From positions 65,999-129,998 of the forward strand of contig JAEMSX010000001.1 in NCBI GenBank assembly GCA_016462645.1: a stretch of DNA of 64,000 bases, read 5' to 3'. Under the pieces are notes generated by a model. It had not been told where the DNA came from and ran no database searches. It worked only from the letters and a program-made list of their open reading frames with translations. How positions within the stretch are numbered: position 1 is the stretch's first letter; every line of letters begins with the position of its first letter. Below, in pieces: positions 17,609 through 28,100 of the stretch. Source of the stretch: Thermoleophilaceae bacterium. Lineage in GTDB: Bacteria; Actinomycetota; Thermoleophilia; Solirubrobacterales; JACPNS01. The position numbers and the translations under genes were made by a program.

Positions 17609-19803
17609 GCGCCGAACGCGGCGTCGTGTGAGCGGTAGATCTCCATCAGCTCTTCCTGCACGTTGCGTCGCTCGCCCGGGCTCGGTGGCGTGAGCCGCTC
17701 CCAGGTTCCGTCGGTCTCGAGCTCCCAGGCGTTCGAGTTGTCGGCAAGGCAACGGTCGAGCGTGTCGAAAAGTTGATCCTTCAGGACCTCATCCTCGACC
17801 GGGGTGACAAGCTCAACTCGGTTGTCGAGGTTGCGGCGCATCAGGTCGGCTGATCCGATCAGCGCGGTGCGCTCGTCGCCGCGGACGAATCCGTAGATGC
17901 GCGAGTGCTCGAGGAAGCGCCCGACCACGGAGTTGACGCGGATGTTCTCGGAGACTCCGGGGACCCCCGGGCGCAGGCAACAGATGCCACGCACGTTCAG
18001 CTCGATCGGTACGCCGGCGCGGGACGCCTGGTAGAGCGCCTCGATGCAGGCGACGTCCACGAGCGAGTTCATCTTCATACGAATTTGCGACGGGACGCCG
18101 GATTCGTGGGCGGCGATCGTCTTGTCGATCTGGTCAAGGATTCCTGAACGCATCTGGCTCGGGGCGATCAGCACCTTGCGCATCTCGTTCGGGCGCGCAA
18201 ATCCGGTCAGGTAGTTGAACATGTCGGTGACGTCCGCGCCAATCTCTGGATCCGTCGTGAAGAGGCCGAAGTCGGTGTAGAGGCGGGCCGTCGTGGAGTG
18301 GTAATTGCCGGTGCCGATGTGCACGTAGTTGCGCACGCCGTTGCCCTCGCGGCGCACCACCAACAGGCACTTTGTGTGGGTCTTCAGCGCCGGCGGTCCG
18401 TAGACGACGTGCACGCCCGACTGCTCAAGCTCGCGCGCCCATTGGATGTTCGCGCGCTCATCGAAGCGCGCCTTCAGCTCGACCAGCGCCACTGCCTGCT
18501 TCCCGCGCTCGGAGGCGCGGATCAGTGCCGGCACGAGCGGCGAGTCGTCGCTGGTGCGGTAGACGGTGAGTTTGATCGCGAGCACGTCGGGGTCGTTGAC
18601 GGCCTCGGTGACAAAGCGCTCAACCGTGGCACTGAAGGACTCATATGGGTGGTGGACGAGGAAGTCGCCTTCACGCATCGCGGCGAACACCGGCATCGGC
18701 TCGCCGTCCGCGTCGCGCAGGCGTGACGGTACGATCGGCGACCACTTGGCGTCGCGCAGCTCGGCGTGCCCGGGGAGCTTGACGATCTCCCAGAGATCCA
18801 CGAGGTCGAGCAGGCCGTCGATCTCATACAGATCGCGCTCTTCGATCTCGAGTGACTCGATCAGTTCCTCGCGCAGTTCACGAGCGATTCCCGTCGGCAC
18901 CTCGACGCGTACGACTTCGCCGAAGCGGCGGCGGCGCAGTTCGTCTTCGACGGCGCGGAGCAGATCGTCGGCCTCATCGGACACGGTGAAGTCGGCGTCA
19001 CGCGTGACGCGGAAGGCCGCGCAGGCGATCACCTCCGTGCCCGGGAAGAGCGCGGAGAGGTTGTCGGCAATGACCTCTTCGAGCGGGATCAGGAAGTCAC
19101 CAATCTCGACAAAGCGCGGAAGAATCTCCTTCGGGACCTTCACACGCGCGAACGTGGTCTGGTCGAGCTGCGGGTCGCGCAGCAGCACCGCGAGACTGAG
19201 CGAGAGGTTCGAGATGTACGGGAACGGCCGCCCCGGTCCAACCGCCAGCGGCGTGAGCACCGGGTAGATCTGTGCCTGAAAGATCCGTGTGAGTTCCTCG
19301 CGCTGCTCGCTGCTGAGGTCCTCGACGTGGCAGATATGGATGCCGTGTTCGGACAGCTGAGGAATCAGCTCCTGGCTCAGCAGGTGCGACTGGCGGGCGA
19401 GCTGCTCGCGCGCGCGTGCGCCGACACCGTCCACGGTTTCATCGGGGGTGCGGCCGTCGGGTCCGCGCTTCTCGATGCCGGCGTCGATCAGGTCGTGCAT
19501 GCCGGCCAGGCGGATCATGATGAACTCGTCGAGGTTCGAGGAGAAGATCGCCGTGAACTTGACGCGCTCCAGGAGCGGCAGGTCCTTCTGCTCGGCCAAC
19601 TGCAACACGCGATCGTTGAAGTCCATCCACGAGAGCTCACGGTTGAAGAAGTACTGGCGGTCGCGCAGATCGACCTCGTCGGCCTGGAGTTCACGCGCCG
19701 CGGTTTCCGCCGTCGTGCGGGTGGCGGGGACCGGCGTCGATTCGAATGCGTCGCGCGGAATGACGCTGTGAAGTGGGGATTGAGTTGCGTCAGGGTCGGT
19801 CAT
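17605..19803 (-). CDS. ppk1: polyphosphate kinase 1
   Basis: FFNRELSWMDFNDRVLQLA; YHSTTARLYTDFGLFT; IRVNSVVGRFLEHSRIY. Confidence 0.96.
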   Translation of the reverse strand: MTDPDATQSPLHSVIPRDAFESTPVPATRTTAETAARELQADEVDLRDRQYFFNRELSWMDFNDRVLQLAEQKDLPLLERVKFTAIFSSNLDEFIMIRLAGMHDLIDAGIEKRGPDGRTPDETVDGVGARAREQLARQSHLLSQELIPQLSEHGIHICHVEDLSSEQREELTRIFQAQIYPVLTPLAVGPGRPFPYISNLSLSLAVLLRDPQLDQTTFARVKVPKEILPRFVEIGDFLIPLEEVIADNLSALFPGTEVIACAAFRVTRDADFTVSDEADDLLRAVEDELRRRRFGEVVRVEVPTGIARELREELIESLEIEERDLYEIDGLLDLVDLWEIVKLPGHAELRDAKWSPIVPSRLRDADGEPMPVFAAMREGDFLVHHPYESFSATVERFVTEAVNDPDVLAIKLTVYRTSDDSPLVPALIRASERGKQAVALVELKARFDERANIQWARELEQSGVHVVYGPPALKTHTKCLLVVRREGNGVRNYVHIGTGNYHSTTARLYTDFGLFTTDPEIGADVTDMFNYLTGFARPNEMRKVLIAPSQMRSGILDQIDKTIAAHESGVPSQIRMKMNSLVDVACIEALYQASRAGVPIELNVRGICCLRPGVPGVSENIRVNSVVGRFLEHSRIYGFVRGDERTALIGSADLMRRNLDNRVELVTPVEDEVLKDQLFDTLDRCLADNSNAWELETDGTWERLTPPSPGERRNVQEELMEIYRSHDAAFGA

Positions 19804-20702
19804 GTGAGTAATTCCAGCAGCTTTCCCTCGCGAAGTCCGCCTTTCCCGATCCGAAGTGGACGTTCGAGTCGGTCGCCGATGTCCTCAAGGATCATCACGC
19901 CGGCCGGGAGGACCTGCACGCGCTCGGGGTCAAGGCCGAATTCCTCGGCGACTTCCGAGGCGTCGTTGCGCGTGATCAGGCGGATTGCGCGCTCCATCGT
20001 CTCGTGCTCGAGGACGTTTCCGACCATCCGGCGCATCGAAGACGCGCTGCCGCCGATCGCGATCGCGTAGTCGACGGTCGGGAAGGGAAACTCATCGAAC
20101 ATCCCGGCGATCGCCCCACGCGCGGCGGCAAGATCGTCCACGCTGGGCGGGTCACTGTGGATGTGACGCTCGGTGATCATCCCGGATCCAATGCGGAACG
20201 AGGTTGACCATTTGACGCCTTCCTCGAGCGTGCCGACGGCGATCTCCGTCGATCCGCCACCGACGTCGACGACAGCGATCGTGCCCGCCTGATCGGGCTG
20301 CATCGAATGGGTGGCGCCGAGGAACGCGAGGCGGGCCTCGTCGTGCTCGTCCAGGACTTCAATGCGCACGCCGCTCTGGTCCTCCACGGACTCAACAAGC
20401 TCTTCACCGTTTGTGGCGTCGCGGGTCGCGGCCGTGGCCATCGCGTGGACGTCGTCGGCGCCGAGCACTTTGGCGAGCTTGACCTGGGTTGCGATCGTTC
20501 GGGCGAGCTCGTCAATCTTCTTCTGCGAGATCGAGCCGTCGTCTTTGAGACCGCGTCCGAGGCGCGTGAACGCGCGCTGGCTCAGGAGCTGGCGAAAGCT
20601 GTCGCCGTTCTTCTCGGCCACCAACAGTCGCGTGGTGTTCGAACCGATGTCGATGACCGCTGCCGGGTGCTTTCCGTTGCCGTTCTTTGCATCCTCTGCC
20701 AT
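19800..20702 (-). CDS. ppx: Ppx/GppA family exopolyphosphatase
   Basis: AVIDIGSNTTRLLVAE; VVDVGGGSTEIAVG; 4-nt overlap with ppk. Confidence 0.9.
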   Translation of the reverse strand: MAEDAKNGNGKHPAAVIDIGSNTTRLLVAEKNGDSFRQLLSQRAFTRLGRGLKDDGSISQKKIDELARTIATQVKLAKVLGADDVHAMATAATRDATNGEELVESVEDQSGVRIEVLDEHDEARLAFLGATHSMQPDQAGTIAVVDVGGGSTEIAVGTLEEGVKWSTSFRIGSGMITERHIHSDPPSVDDLAAARGAIAGMFDEFPFPTVDYAIAIGGSASSMRRMVGNVLEHETMERAIRLITRNDASEVAEEFGLDPERVQVLPAGVMILEDIGDRLERPLRIGKGGLREGKLLELLT

Positions 20703-20718
20703 AGCGCTATCTCACAGA

Positions 20719-21840
20719 TCAGAGCGGACTGATTTCGCGCAGGCGCTCAGAAAGCAGGCGACTGAAGATCTTCTGCACCGGGCCTGTCGGTTGCTCGATC
20801 GCGATCGACTGGCTGGCATCATCGCCGATCAGGGCGCGCATCGCCAGTCGCCGGTCGGCGGTGAGCAGCATCGCCTCGATCTCGCGACTGAAGGGACTGG
20901 TGTCCTCGCGGTCGCCGAGCCGGTTCTCGATGGCGCTGATCGCGGAGTCGGCCTGCTCGCTCGCGAGGCCGCCCTGTTTTATGCGGAAGTCCGTGACGTC
21001 GCCGACGGCGTAGACATTGCTGGTTCCGATCACGAGCTGGTTGTCATCCACGTGCACGAAGCCGGCATCGTTGGTCGGCAGTCCCTCCGGCGCGCGGCCC
21101 GTCAGGCGGGGCATCGCGAAGACGCGATCCACCGGATAGCTGGAGCGGTCACTGAGGTGGGCGGTCGTGCCGTCATAGGACTCGAGCGTGGTGTTCGTGT
21201 GCACGGCGACACCGAGCTCGGCGCACATCCGCGCGACCGCGAGACTGTTCTCGGCGCCGAAGACGTCGAGCGGGTCGGATTCCGGCGTGGCGATCGCGAT
21301 CGCGATCTGTTGGGCCGACTGGCGTTCGGCGCGATCAGCGCACATCAGTGCGAACTCATACAGCGGCAGGTGCCAGGTCGGGCCGGGCGGTGCCGAGAAG
21401 AGCACGTTGCGCACGCTGCCGTCGTCGATCTCCTGAACGATCTCCTTGAGCCGATCGAGCGAACCGGGCGTGCCGAAGGTCACCACCGGGGCGGGAACGA
21501 CCGCGTGGGTCTCGGTACCGGTCGCGACCACAAGCGCATCGAAGTTGAACTCATCGCCTTCGGGCGACCATGCCTTGCCGGCGGCGGCGTCCACACGCTC
21601 GATCGTGCCCTTCCACTGCGTCACGTTCGGGTTGCGGATGACGTCCGCCACGGCGTACCTGGCGGTGGTCTGCACGCCGAACGGCTCCATCACCATGTTT
21701 GGTCGGTACTGGAACTCGATCTGCGGCGAGATCAGCGCGATCGCCGCGTCGAGGTGCGGGCTGCGCGAAAGTCCGAGCGTCGCTTCGAGCGCACCCGGCC
21801 CGCTACCGGCAATCAGAATCTCAGGACGCGACTCGCTCAT
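20719..21840 (-). CDS. FAD/NAD(P)-dependent oxidoreductase
   Basis: ILIAGSGPGALEATLGLSR; VYAVGDVTDFRIKQGGLASEQAD. Confidence 0.8.
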   Translation of the reverse strand: MSESRPEILIAGSGPGALEATLGLSRSPHLDAAIALISPQIEFQYRPNMVMEPFGVQTTARYAVADVIRNPNVTQWKGTIERVDAAAGKAWSPEGDEFNFDALVVATGTETHAVVPAPVVTFGTPGSLDRLKEIVQEIDDGSVRNVLFSAPPGPTWHLPLYEFALMCADRAERQSAQQIAIAIATPESDPLDVFGAENSLAVARMCAELGVAVHTNTTLESYDGTTAHLSDRSSYPVDRVFAMPRLTGRAPEGLPTNDAGFVHVDDNQLVIGTSNVYAVGDVTDFRIKQGGLASEQADSAISAIENRLGDREDTSPFSREIEAMLLTADRRLAMRALIGDDASQSIAIEQPTGPVQKIFSRLLSERLREISPL

Positions 21841-21884
21841 GGACAGAATCTACAAGCGAGCCGTGACCTCCTGTTAACGGCTGG

Positions 21885-23255
21885 CTAAATCGCCGGGTTC
21901 GTCTTGACCAGATGCTTGCGCTGGAGCTCGTGCAGGCCACCGGTTTCCATCAATGTCGTGCACGCTTCCTCGATGTCAGCGGCGAGCGCCTCGACCATCG
22001 TGTACGTGAAGGTCTCCTTCACCAGCGCGCGCAGGACAGTGACATCCTCGGCGTTCGGAGGCAGCGTGTAAGCCGGAACCATCCAGCCGCGACGCGCGGA
22101 CAGACTGCCCGCGATGTCGAACTCGTCAAAGCCGTAGTCCTTGTTGAGCTTGAACGCGACGAGCGGCAGCTGCGGGTTGCCTTCGTCGATCAGATCGAAG
22201 TACCCGGTGGCTTTGATGCGGCTTGCGAGTTCGTTCGCGTTCGCCTGCATCAGGTGCATCACGCCCGAGTACCCACTGCGTCCGAGGCGCACGAACTGGT
22301 AGTACTGCGCGAGCAGCATCGAGGAGCCGGTCGAGAAGTTCAGCGTGAAGGTCGCGTCCTCCTTGCCGAGGTAGTTCTCCATGAAAACGAGGTCCTTGCA
22401 GAGGTCATCCTCCTCGCGGAACACCAGCCAGCCGACACCGGGGAAGACGAGGCCGAACTTGTGGCCCGAGGCGTTGATCGAGCGAACCTGCTCGAGTCGG
22501 AAGTCCCACTTCTCCTGCGGGTAGAGGAACGGCCAGACAAACCCGCCACTGGCGCCGTCGATGTGCAGCGGGACGTCCGGTCCACCGCTGTTCTTCAGCT
22601 CGACGAGCATGTCGTTGATGCCCTCGACGTCGTCGGCGTGCCCGGTGAAAGTCGTGCCGACCACTGCGGCGACGCCGATCGTGTTCTCGTCGATGAACGG
22701 TTTGACGTCATCTGCGTCAATCGTGTACTTGCCATCCGAAAGCGGCACGATGCGCGGCTCGACATCGAAGTAGCGACAGAACTTGTCCCAGACGACATGC
22801 ACGTCGCCGCCGAAGATCAGATTCGGCTTGTCAGTCGGCTTGCTCGCCGCCTCCTGACGCTCCTTCCACTTCCACTTCAGGTTCAGCGCGCCGAGCATGA
22901 TCGCTTCGCTCGATCCCTGCGTGCGACAGCCGGTCGTCTTGCCGGGGGCGTTGAAGAGGTCGGCGATGATGCGGATGCAGCGCTGCTCGATTTCGGCCGT
23001 CTGCGGGTACTCGGCGTGGTCGATGAAGTTGCGATGGTTGTTCTCGGCGATCAGGCGCTGGGCGTCCGGCTCCATCCACGTGGTCACGAACGTGGCGAGG
23101 TTGCGCATCGGCTCGCTGTCGAGATAGAGCTCGGCGGTGATCAGCTGCCTTGTCAGTTCCGGGTCCAGGCCCTCGTCGGGGAGGCGATGCGTCGGAAGGT
23201 GTTCAGCGGCAAGTTTGGCGACGGCGCTCACGCCGGAATCATTTAGAGGAGACAT
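21885..23255 (-). CDS. gadB: glutamate decarboxylase (PLP-dependent)
   Basis: TGCRTQGSSEAIMLGALNLKWKW; HIDGASGGFVWPFLYP; SINASGHKFGLVFPGVGW. Confidence 0.95.
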   Translation of the reverse strand: MSPLNDSGVSAVAKLAAEHLPTHRLPDEGLDPELTRQLITAELYLDSEPMRNLATFVTTWMEPDAQRLIAENNHRNFIDHAEYPQTAEIEQRCIRIIADLFNAPGKTTGCRTQGSSEAIMLGALNLKWKWKERQEAASKPTDKPNLIFGGDVHVVWDKFCRYFDVEPRIVPLSDGKYTIDADDVKPFIDENTIGVAAVVGTTFTGHADDVEGINDMLVELKNSGGPDVPLHIDGASGGFVWPFLYPQEKWDFRLEQVRSINASGHKFGLVFPGVGWLVFREEDDLCKDLVFMENYLGKEDATFTLNFSTGSSMLLAQYYQFVRLGRSGYSGVMHLMQANANELASRIKATGYFDLIDEGNPQLPLVAFKLNKDYGFDEFDIAGSLSARRGWMVPAYTLPPNAEDVTVLRALVKETFTYTMVEALAADIEEACTTLMETGGLHELQRKHLVKTNPAI

Positions 23256-23346
23256 GCGCGCACTCTACAGACGCGCCGCACGTCCGGATTCGCAGGTCGT
23301 CCAGCGACCCGACCGAGCGGTATTCTGCCCCGGGGGATACGCGGAA

Positions 23347-24036
23347 GTGACGACGACAAGACCACGCCAGAAGCGCAGTCGCGAGCGTGTCGAGAAGATC
23401 CTGCTTGCGGCCGCCGATGAGCTGGCCCGCACCGCCGATGCCGACGCCCTGACCACCACCTCGGTGTCCAGGAGTTCGGGAATCCCCGTCGCGACGATCT
23501 ACCGCTACTTCGCCGACCGGTCGGCGATCATCTCGGCCCTGATCGACCAGGAGCAGGACGAGATCAACGACCTCGTCAACGAGCGAATCGACGAACTCGA
23601 GGTGGTCACTCTCGACGCGCTCCAGGACACGATGGTGCGGGCGCACTTTGACTATCTGTCCGCGAGCCGGCGATCGATGGTGCTCTGGTTCGGCGCGCGC
23701 AGCAGCAAAGCCGTGCTCGGGCGCGTCGAGCGTCGCTATGCCTACATGGGCGAGTGGCTGATGAGCGGAGCCGTGCGAAGCGGGATGATCCGCGAGGACG
23801 CGCCGATCTACGGCGGGGAGATCATCGTCTGGATGATCGATCGCGCGTACGAGTACATCGCCCGCGCCGATCGGGATCCAGAGACCGTCGACGAGATCCT
23901 CGGCCTTGCGATCCGGATGGTTTCCCGCTCCGTCGACGAGTTCGCGACTGAACGTGGTCGCGAGGGAATCTCCCGCGAGCAGTTCTGGGCGGCGTTCGGC
24001 ACGTTCCAGCCGCCGAGCGGTCCGCTGGCGAAGTAG
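23347..24036 (+). CDS. TetR family transcriptional regulator
   Basis: ADALTTTSVSRSSGIPVATIYRYFADRSAIISALI; GTG start at 23347 preferred because the longer ORF runs into gadB. Confidence 0.85.
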   Translation: MTTTRPRQKRSRERVEKILLAAADELARTADADALTTTSVSRSSGIPVATIYRYFADRSAIISALIDQEQDEINDLVNERIDELEVVTLDALQDTMVRAHFDYLSASRRSMVLWFGARSSKAVLGRVERRYAYMGEWLMSGAVRSGMIREDAPIYGGEIIVWMIDRAYEYIARADRDPETVDEILGLAIRMVSRSVDEFATERGREGISREQFWAAFGTFQPPSGPLAK

Positions 24037-24047
24037 CGGCTTAAAGC

Positions 24048-24085
24048 GAAAGGACCGCCCCGAAGGACGGCCCTTTCTTGTTTCC
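24048..24085 (+). terminator. terminator after TetR gene
   Basis: GAAAGG-A-CCG...CGG-C-CCTTTC stem then TTGTTTCC. Confidence 0.6.
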
Positions 24086-24134
24086 TGTCTTATTACCTGT
24101 GCGACGGACAGTGAGAGTCAGCGTCCTGGCCGGT

Positions 24135-24246
24135 GGGACACGCTGTTGAAACAGCAAAGCCGACCGCTTCCGCTCACCGGTGCAAGGTTTGGATTCCTCT
24201 GAGTGGCTCGCACCACCGTTCAGAGTTCCCGCACCTCCAGCGTCCC
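24135..24246. ncRNA. candidate structured RNA, family and strand unresolved
   Basis: Nested helices: GGGAC..GTCCC closing, GCTG..CAGC, GGTGC..GCACC, GGA..TCC, CTCTGA..TCAGAG, GTGG..CCAC; sits in a 305-bp gap between convergent genes. Confidence 0.35.
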
Positions 24247-24341
24247 GCAAAACAATTGATTCAGTCGGACCACCTCCTCTCTCTGGTGGAAGCATTTAAC
24301 CACGCAGAGAGGCGGAGGTGTCCAGTAGTTTCTTCGCGGGC

Positions 24342-25010
24342 CTAGGCCGGCTGCTTGGAGGGGTCCGGCACGATGCGGATGTACGGCTTGGGCGACTCCC
24401 AGCCGTCCGGGTACTTCTCCTTGGCGGCCTCGTCGCTGACCGAGCCGGCGATGATCACGTCGTCGCCCTTGTTCCACTGCGCCGGGGTGGCAACAGCTTC
24501 CTTGGCGGTCAGCTGCAGCGAGTCGATCACGCGGAGGATCTCGTCGAAGTTGCGACCGGTCGTCATCGGGTAGATCAGGATCAGCTTGATCTTCTTGTCG
24601 GGACCGATCACGTAGACGTTGCGCAGCGCCGCATTCTGAGCCGGGGTGCGCAGCGTCGGGTCGGTGTCGATCAGCTCGAGCATGCCGTAGGCGTTTGCGA
24701 TCGAGTGGTCGGTGTCTCCGATGATCGGATACTGCGGGCGCGTGCCCTGCGTCTCCTCGATGTCGTCCGCCCACTGCTCGTGGTTTTCGACGGGGTCGGT
24801 GGAGATGCCGATCACCTTCACGCCACGCTCGGTGAACTCGGGCTCGATGCTGGCGAGATAGCCGAGCTCGGTGGTGCAGACGGGCGTGAAGTCGCGCGGG
24901 TGCGAGAACAGCACGGCCCAGCCGTCACCGATCCAGTCGTGGAAGTTGATCGTGCCTTGTGTTGTTTCTGCGTCGAAATTCGGCGCGTCGGAACCAATTG
25001 TCAGTGACAT
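24342..25010 (-). CDS. peroxiredoxin (AhpC/TSA family, 1-Cys Prx6-like)
   Basis: WAVLFSHPRDFTPVCTTELGYLA; DPVENHEQWADDIEE; IYPMTTGRNFDEILRVIDSLQL. Confidence 0.93.
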   Translation of the reverse strand: MSLTIGSDAPNFDAETTQGTINFHDWIGDGWAVLFSHPRDFTPVCTTELGYLASIEPEFTERGVKVIGISTDPVENHEQWADDIEETQGTRPQYPIIGDTDHSIANAYGMLELIDTDPTLRTPAQNAALRNVYVIGPDKKIKLILIYPMTTGRNFDEILRVIDSLQLTAKEAVATPAQWNKGDDVIIAGSVSDEAAKEKYPDGWESPKPYIRIVPDPSKQPA

Positions 25011-25114
25011 CCTTGAATCTCCTGGGGTAAATAGAGGCGTCTCCGCATAATACCCCTAATGCCGATCAGTTTTGTCAGTGTTTATTACGAAAGGGGGGCG
25101 ACCCCGACCACCAG

Positions 25115-28100
25115 CTAACAGCCGGTGGTCGAGATCGTTTGTTGCGTTGGCACATTCGCGCCGGCTGAATGCGGCGTGAACACTGAGTCGACCGTTGACG
25201 ACGGCACGCAGTTGGCAGTGCGCGGGTCGGAAACGACGAACAGCTTGCTCGATGCCATGCGACCGTTGATCAGCTGGCGATCCGGCTGATTGAGGTCGAG
25301 GTGGATCGATGAGAGCGGCAGGTCAGGGATGTTCTTGAACTCGACCTTGATGCGCTTCAGGCATGAACCCGTACAGAGCGGATCGACGTTGACGATGTCG
25401 GTCTGTCCGAACAGTCGGATCGAGATGCCCTGACCGTCCAGCGCCACACCCAAATACGGGAGCGGGAGCTGGTTCACGAGGTAGACCGTTCCGTAGAGCG
25501 GCTCGGTCAGCAACGGACTGATGATCTCCATGCTTCCGACGACTGCGTTGTACGGACACTGACTTTCGTCAAACGAACCCTTCGAGTCCGGCGCGGCAGA
25601 TCCCGGGCAACGGTCTTCGGCGTTTCCGAACGACGCGTAGTTGGCCCCGAAGACCTTCGGCTCGTTGACTGTGATCGTCGAGATCGTCGAGTTGCCTTCC
25701 GGCAACGTGACGTCAGTGATGATCCCGGTCGTGCCGCCGGCGACGGTGTTCGGGAACTCCTGCGTGATCGTCGGTTCGAACGGCAGGGCGTCGCAGCCCG
25801 TCGCCTGGTAGGCGATCGTCTGGTCCGGCGTGCGGTTGCCTTCGGTGTCGCCGAAGTTCGCCGAGAACTCGCCCGGCGCGCAGCGCGACGGGTTGGTCAG
25901 CAGCGGGAACGGCGAGCCGGCCGAACCGGCGACGTGCATCTTGAAGTCGTTCACCCAGAACTGCGTGAACTTCTCGGGGTCGTAGATGTCTCCGACCACG
26001 GTCGGGATCGAGTCACTGAAGACGCGCATCTGCTGCGCGTTGTTGATCAGTTGCATGCGCAGCGGAATGATCACGTCAGCGAACGGCTTGACCGGACTGT
26101 AGACGCGGATCACCATGCCGGCAACATCCGAGGCTTCCTGGGGGTCGGTCAGGTACACGTCGCCCGGCGTGCGTTTGAGCCCGGACAGTCCGCCGATCTG
26201 GTAGTCGACGTCGACGGTTCCGATCTTCGTGTCCTCAGGGCAGACTGCCGTGACGATGTCGCCGCACTTCGCGAACGAGTTGAGCGATCCGATCAGGCCC
26301 TTCGGGAGGGTCAGGTCAACGGCCTTCAGCTGTCCGGCTGCATCGGGGTCGATGTCGACGTCGAGATCCGGGTGTGCGCCGGCCTGCTGGGTCGAGGTGC
26401 TCATGGAGTACGCGACGCTCCACGGGCCGACGGAGAAGTCCATCGCGGACGCGAAGCTCACGCGTGGGCCTGCAGTCGCACGGGTGCTGAAGGTCCAGTC
26501 GCCATCGGCGAGCGGATCCGTGACGACGTAGTCCGGCAGGTTTGTCGCAGTTCCGCACGGCGCCCATTCCGGCGCGGTGCCCTCGCGGACAAGCGAACAG
26601 TCAAAGGTGGCGTCCGGATACAACTGAGCGTCCCCATAGACCAGCTTGAAGACCGGCGTGCGATCGGTCAGGCGCCCCTGGCCGACGTAGTCGTCGACGG
26701 CGGGCGCCATCGGGCGACGCTGGCCCGGGATGAAGTACACGGAGTCGGTGCCGATCTGGCCGTTGGCGTCAGTCGCCTCGACCTCGAGGCGAAACAGGTC
26801 GCCCGTCTCGTAGCGCCCGATGCTCGCGCCGTCCGCGCACGCGCGCCGCTCGGTCTCGTACTCATATGGCTCGTCGTAGACCGCGTAGACGACGCATTCG
26901 ATCTTCGTGATCGCGGTGCCGGAGGGGCTCGTGGCCGTGAAATTCGTCGTCACGTCGTTGAGCAACGTTGTGCTGCGGTCCGTCGGGGAGGTGATCTCCA
27001 CGACTGGGAGCTTGGGCGTTGCGACGGTGAAGTCGCGAATCACGTGGCTGAAGTTGCCGAGCGCATCGCGTGAGAACACGGTCAGATCGTGTGCGCCGTC
27101 TTCCAGGCCCGCAAACGTTGTCGGCGATGTGCACGCGGTGAGCGGGCCGCTGTCCACCCAGCAGTAGTCAACTGCGCCGGGCTCGGTCGTGAACTCCAGG
27201 GTCAGAGTCCCCGAGGTGAGAACCGCGTTCTGCGCGGGTGAGGTCACATTGATCGTCGGCGGCGTGGCATCGACCGTGAAGCCGTACTGCGATGGCGAAG
27301 GATCGTTTACGCCGTCGTAGACCGCGCGAACGCTGAGGACGTGGCTGCCGTCAGCAAGCGGAGTGGCCGGCTTGAAGCCAGATACACAAGGCGCGAATCC
27401 GGCGTAGTCGATCTGGCACTCAAACGTGGCGCCGAATTGCGGAGACGTGAACGTGAAGCTCGGCTGACGCAGGCGCGTCTGAGCCGGCATCGCCGAGGTG
27501 ATCGTCGTGTCGGGCGCGCAGCCGGTCTGCAAGTAGTACGTGCCGTAGAGCATCGCGGCACCGGCGTAGCCGTTGATCTCCGCCCATGCAGTTGCATCCG
27601 GGCACGAGTTCGAGGGATTGTTGACGAGCTTCGAAGTGAGGTTCACGCTCGCGCTGCTCCACGGTACCTGCGGAAGATCCCTGAAGTTGAGCCGAATTTC
27701 GCCACCGGTGTAGCTTTCGGAGGCAACGTCAAGCGAGCCGCGAAGGATCATCCGCGTTCCGCTTGAACCGCGGAGCACGTATCCGAACGTGATCGGGTCG
27801 CGCGAGGTGAGGTAGATGTCCGCGGTCATCGACCCGACGAGGAGCGAGACCGCAAGCGACGCCGTTCCGATCTGTGATTCCGCGGGACAGGTCACGCTCG
27901 AGAGCTGCGCTTCACTGCATGGCGACAACGCGTTCAGGGTGCTGTTGTTGATCGTGGTGCCGCGCTCGAGGTCGACGGCGATGTCCTTGATGTGGGAGTG
28001 CTGGATCGGAAGATCCTGGTCGGCTTCAGGCACATAGACCGTCGCCGAAAGACCGGTTGGCTGGCCCGCCCTGGTGTTGGTTGCGGCAATGCTGAAGCTC

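Noticed and set aside
20311-21888. 525-aa plus-strand ORF
   Set aside because: Antisense shadow across ppx and the FAD oxidoreductase
24041-24345. Short ORFs on both strands in the 24.1-24.3 kb gap
   Set aside because: No ribosome-binding site or domain; composition not protein-like, and structure better explained as RNA helices
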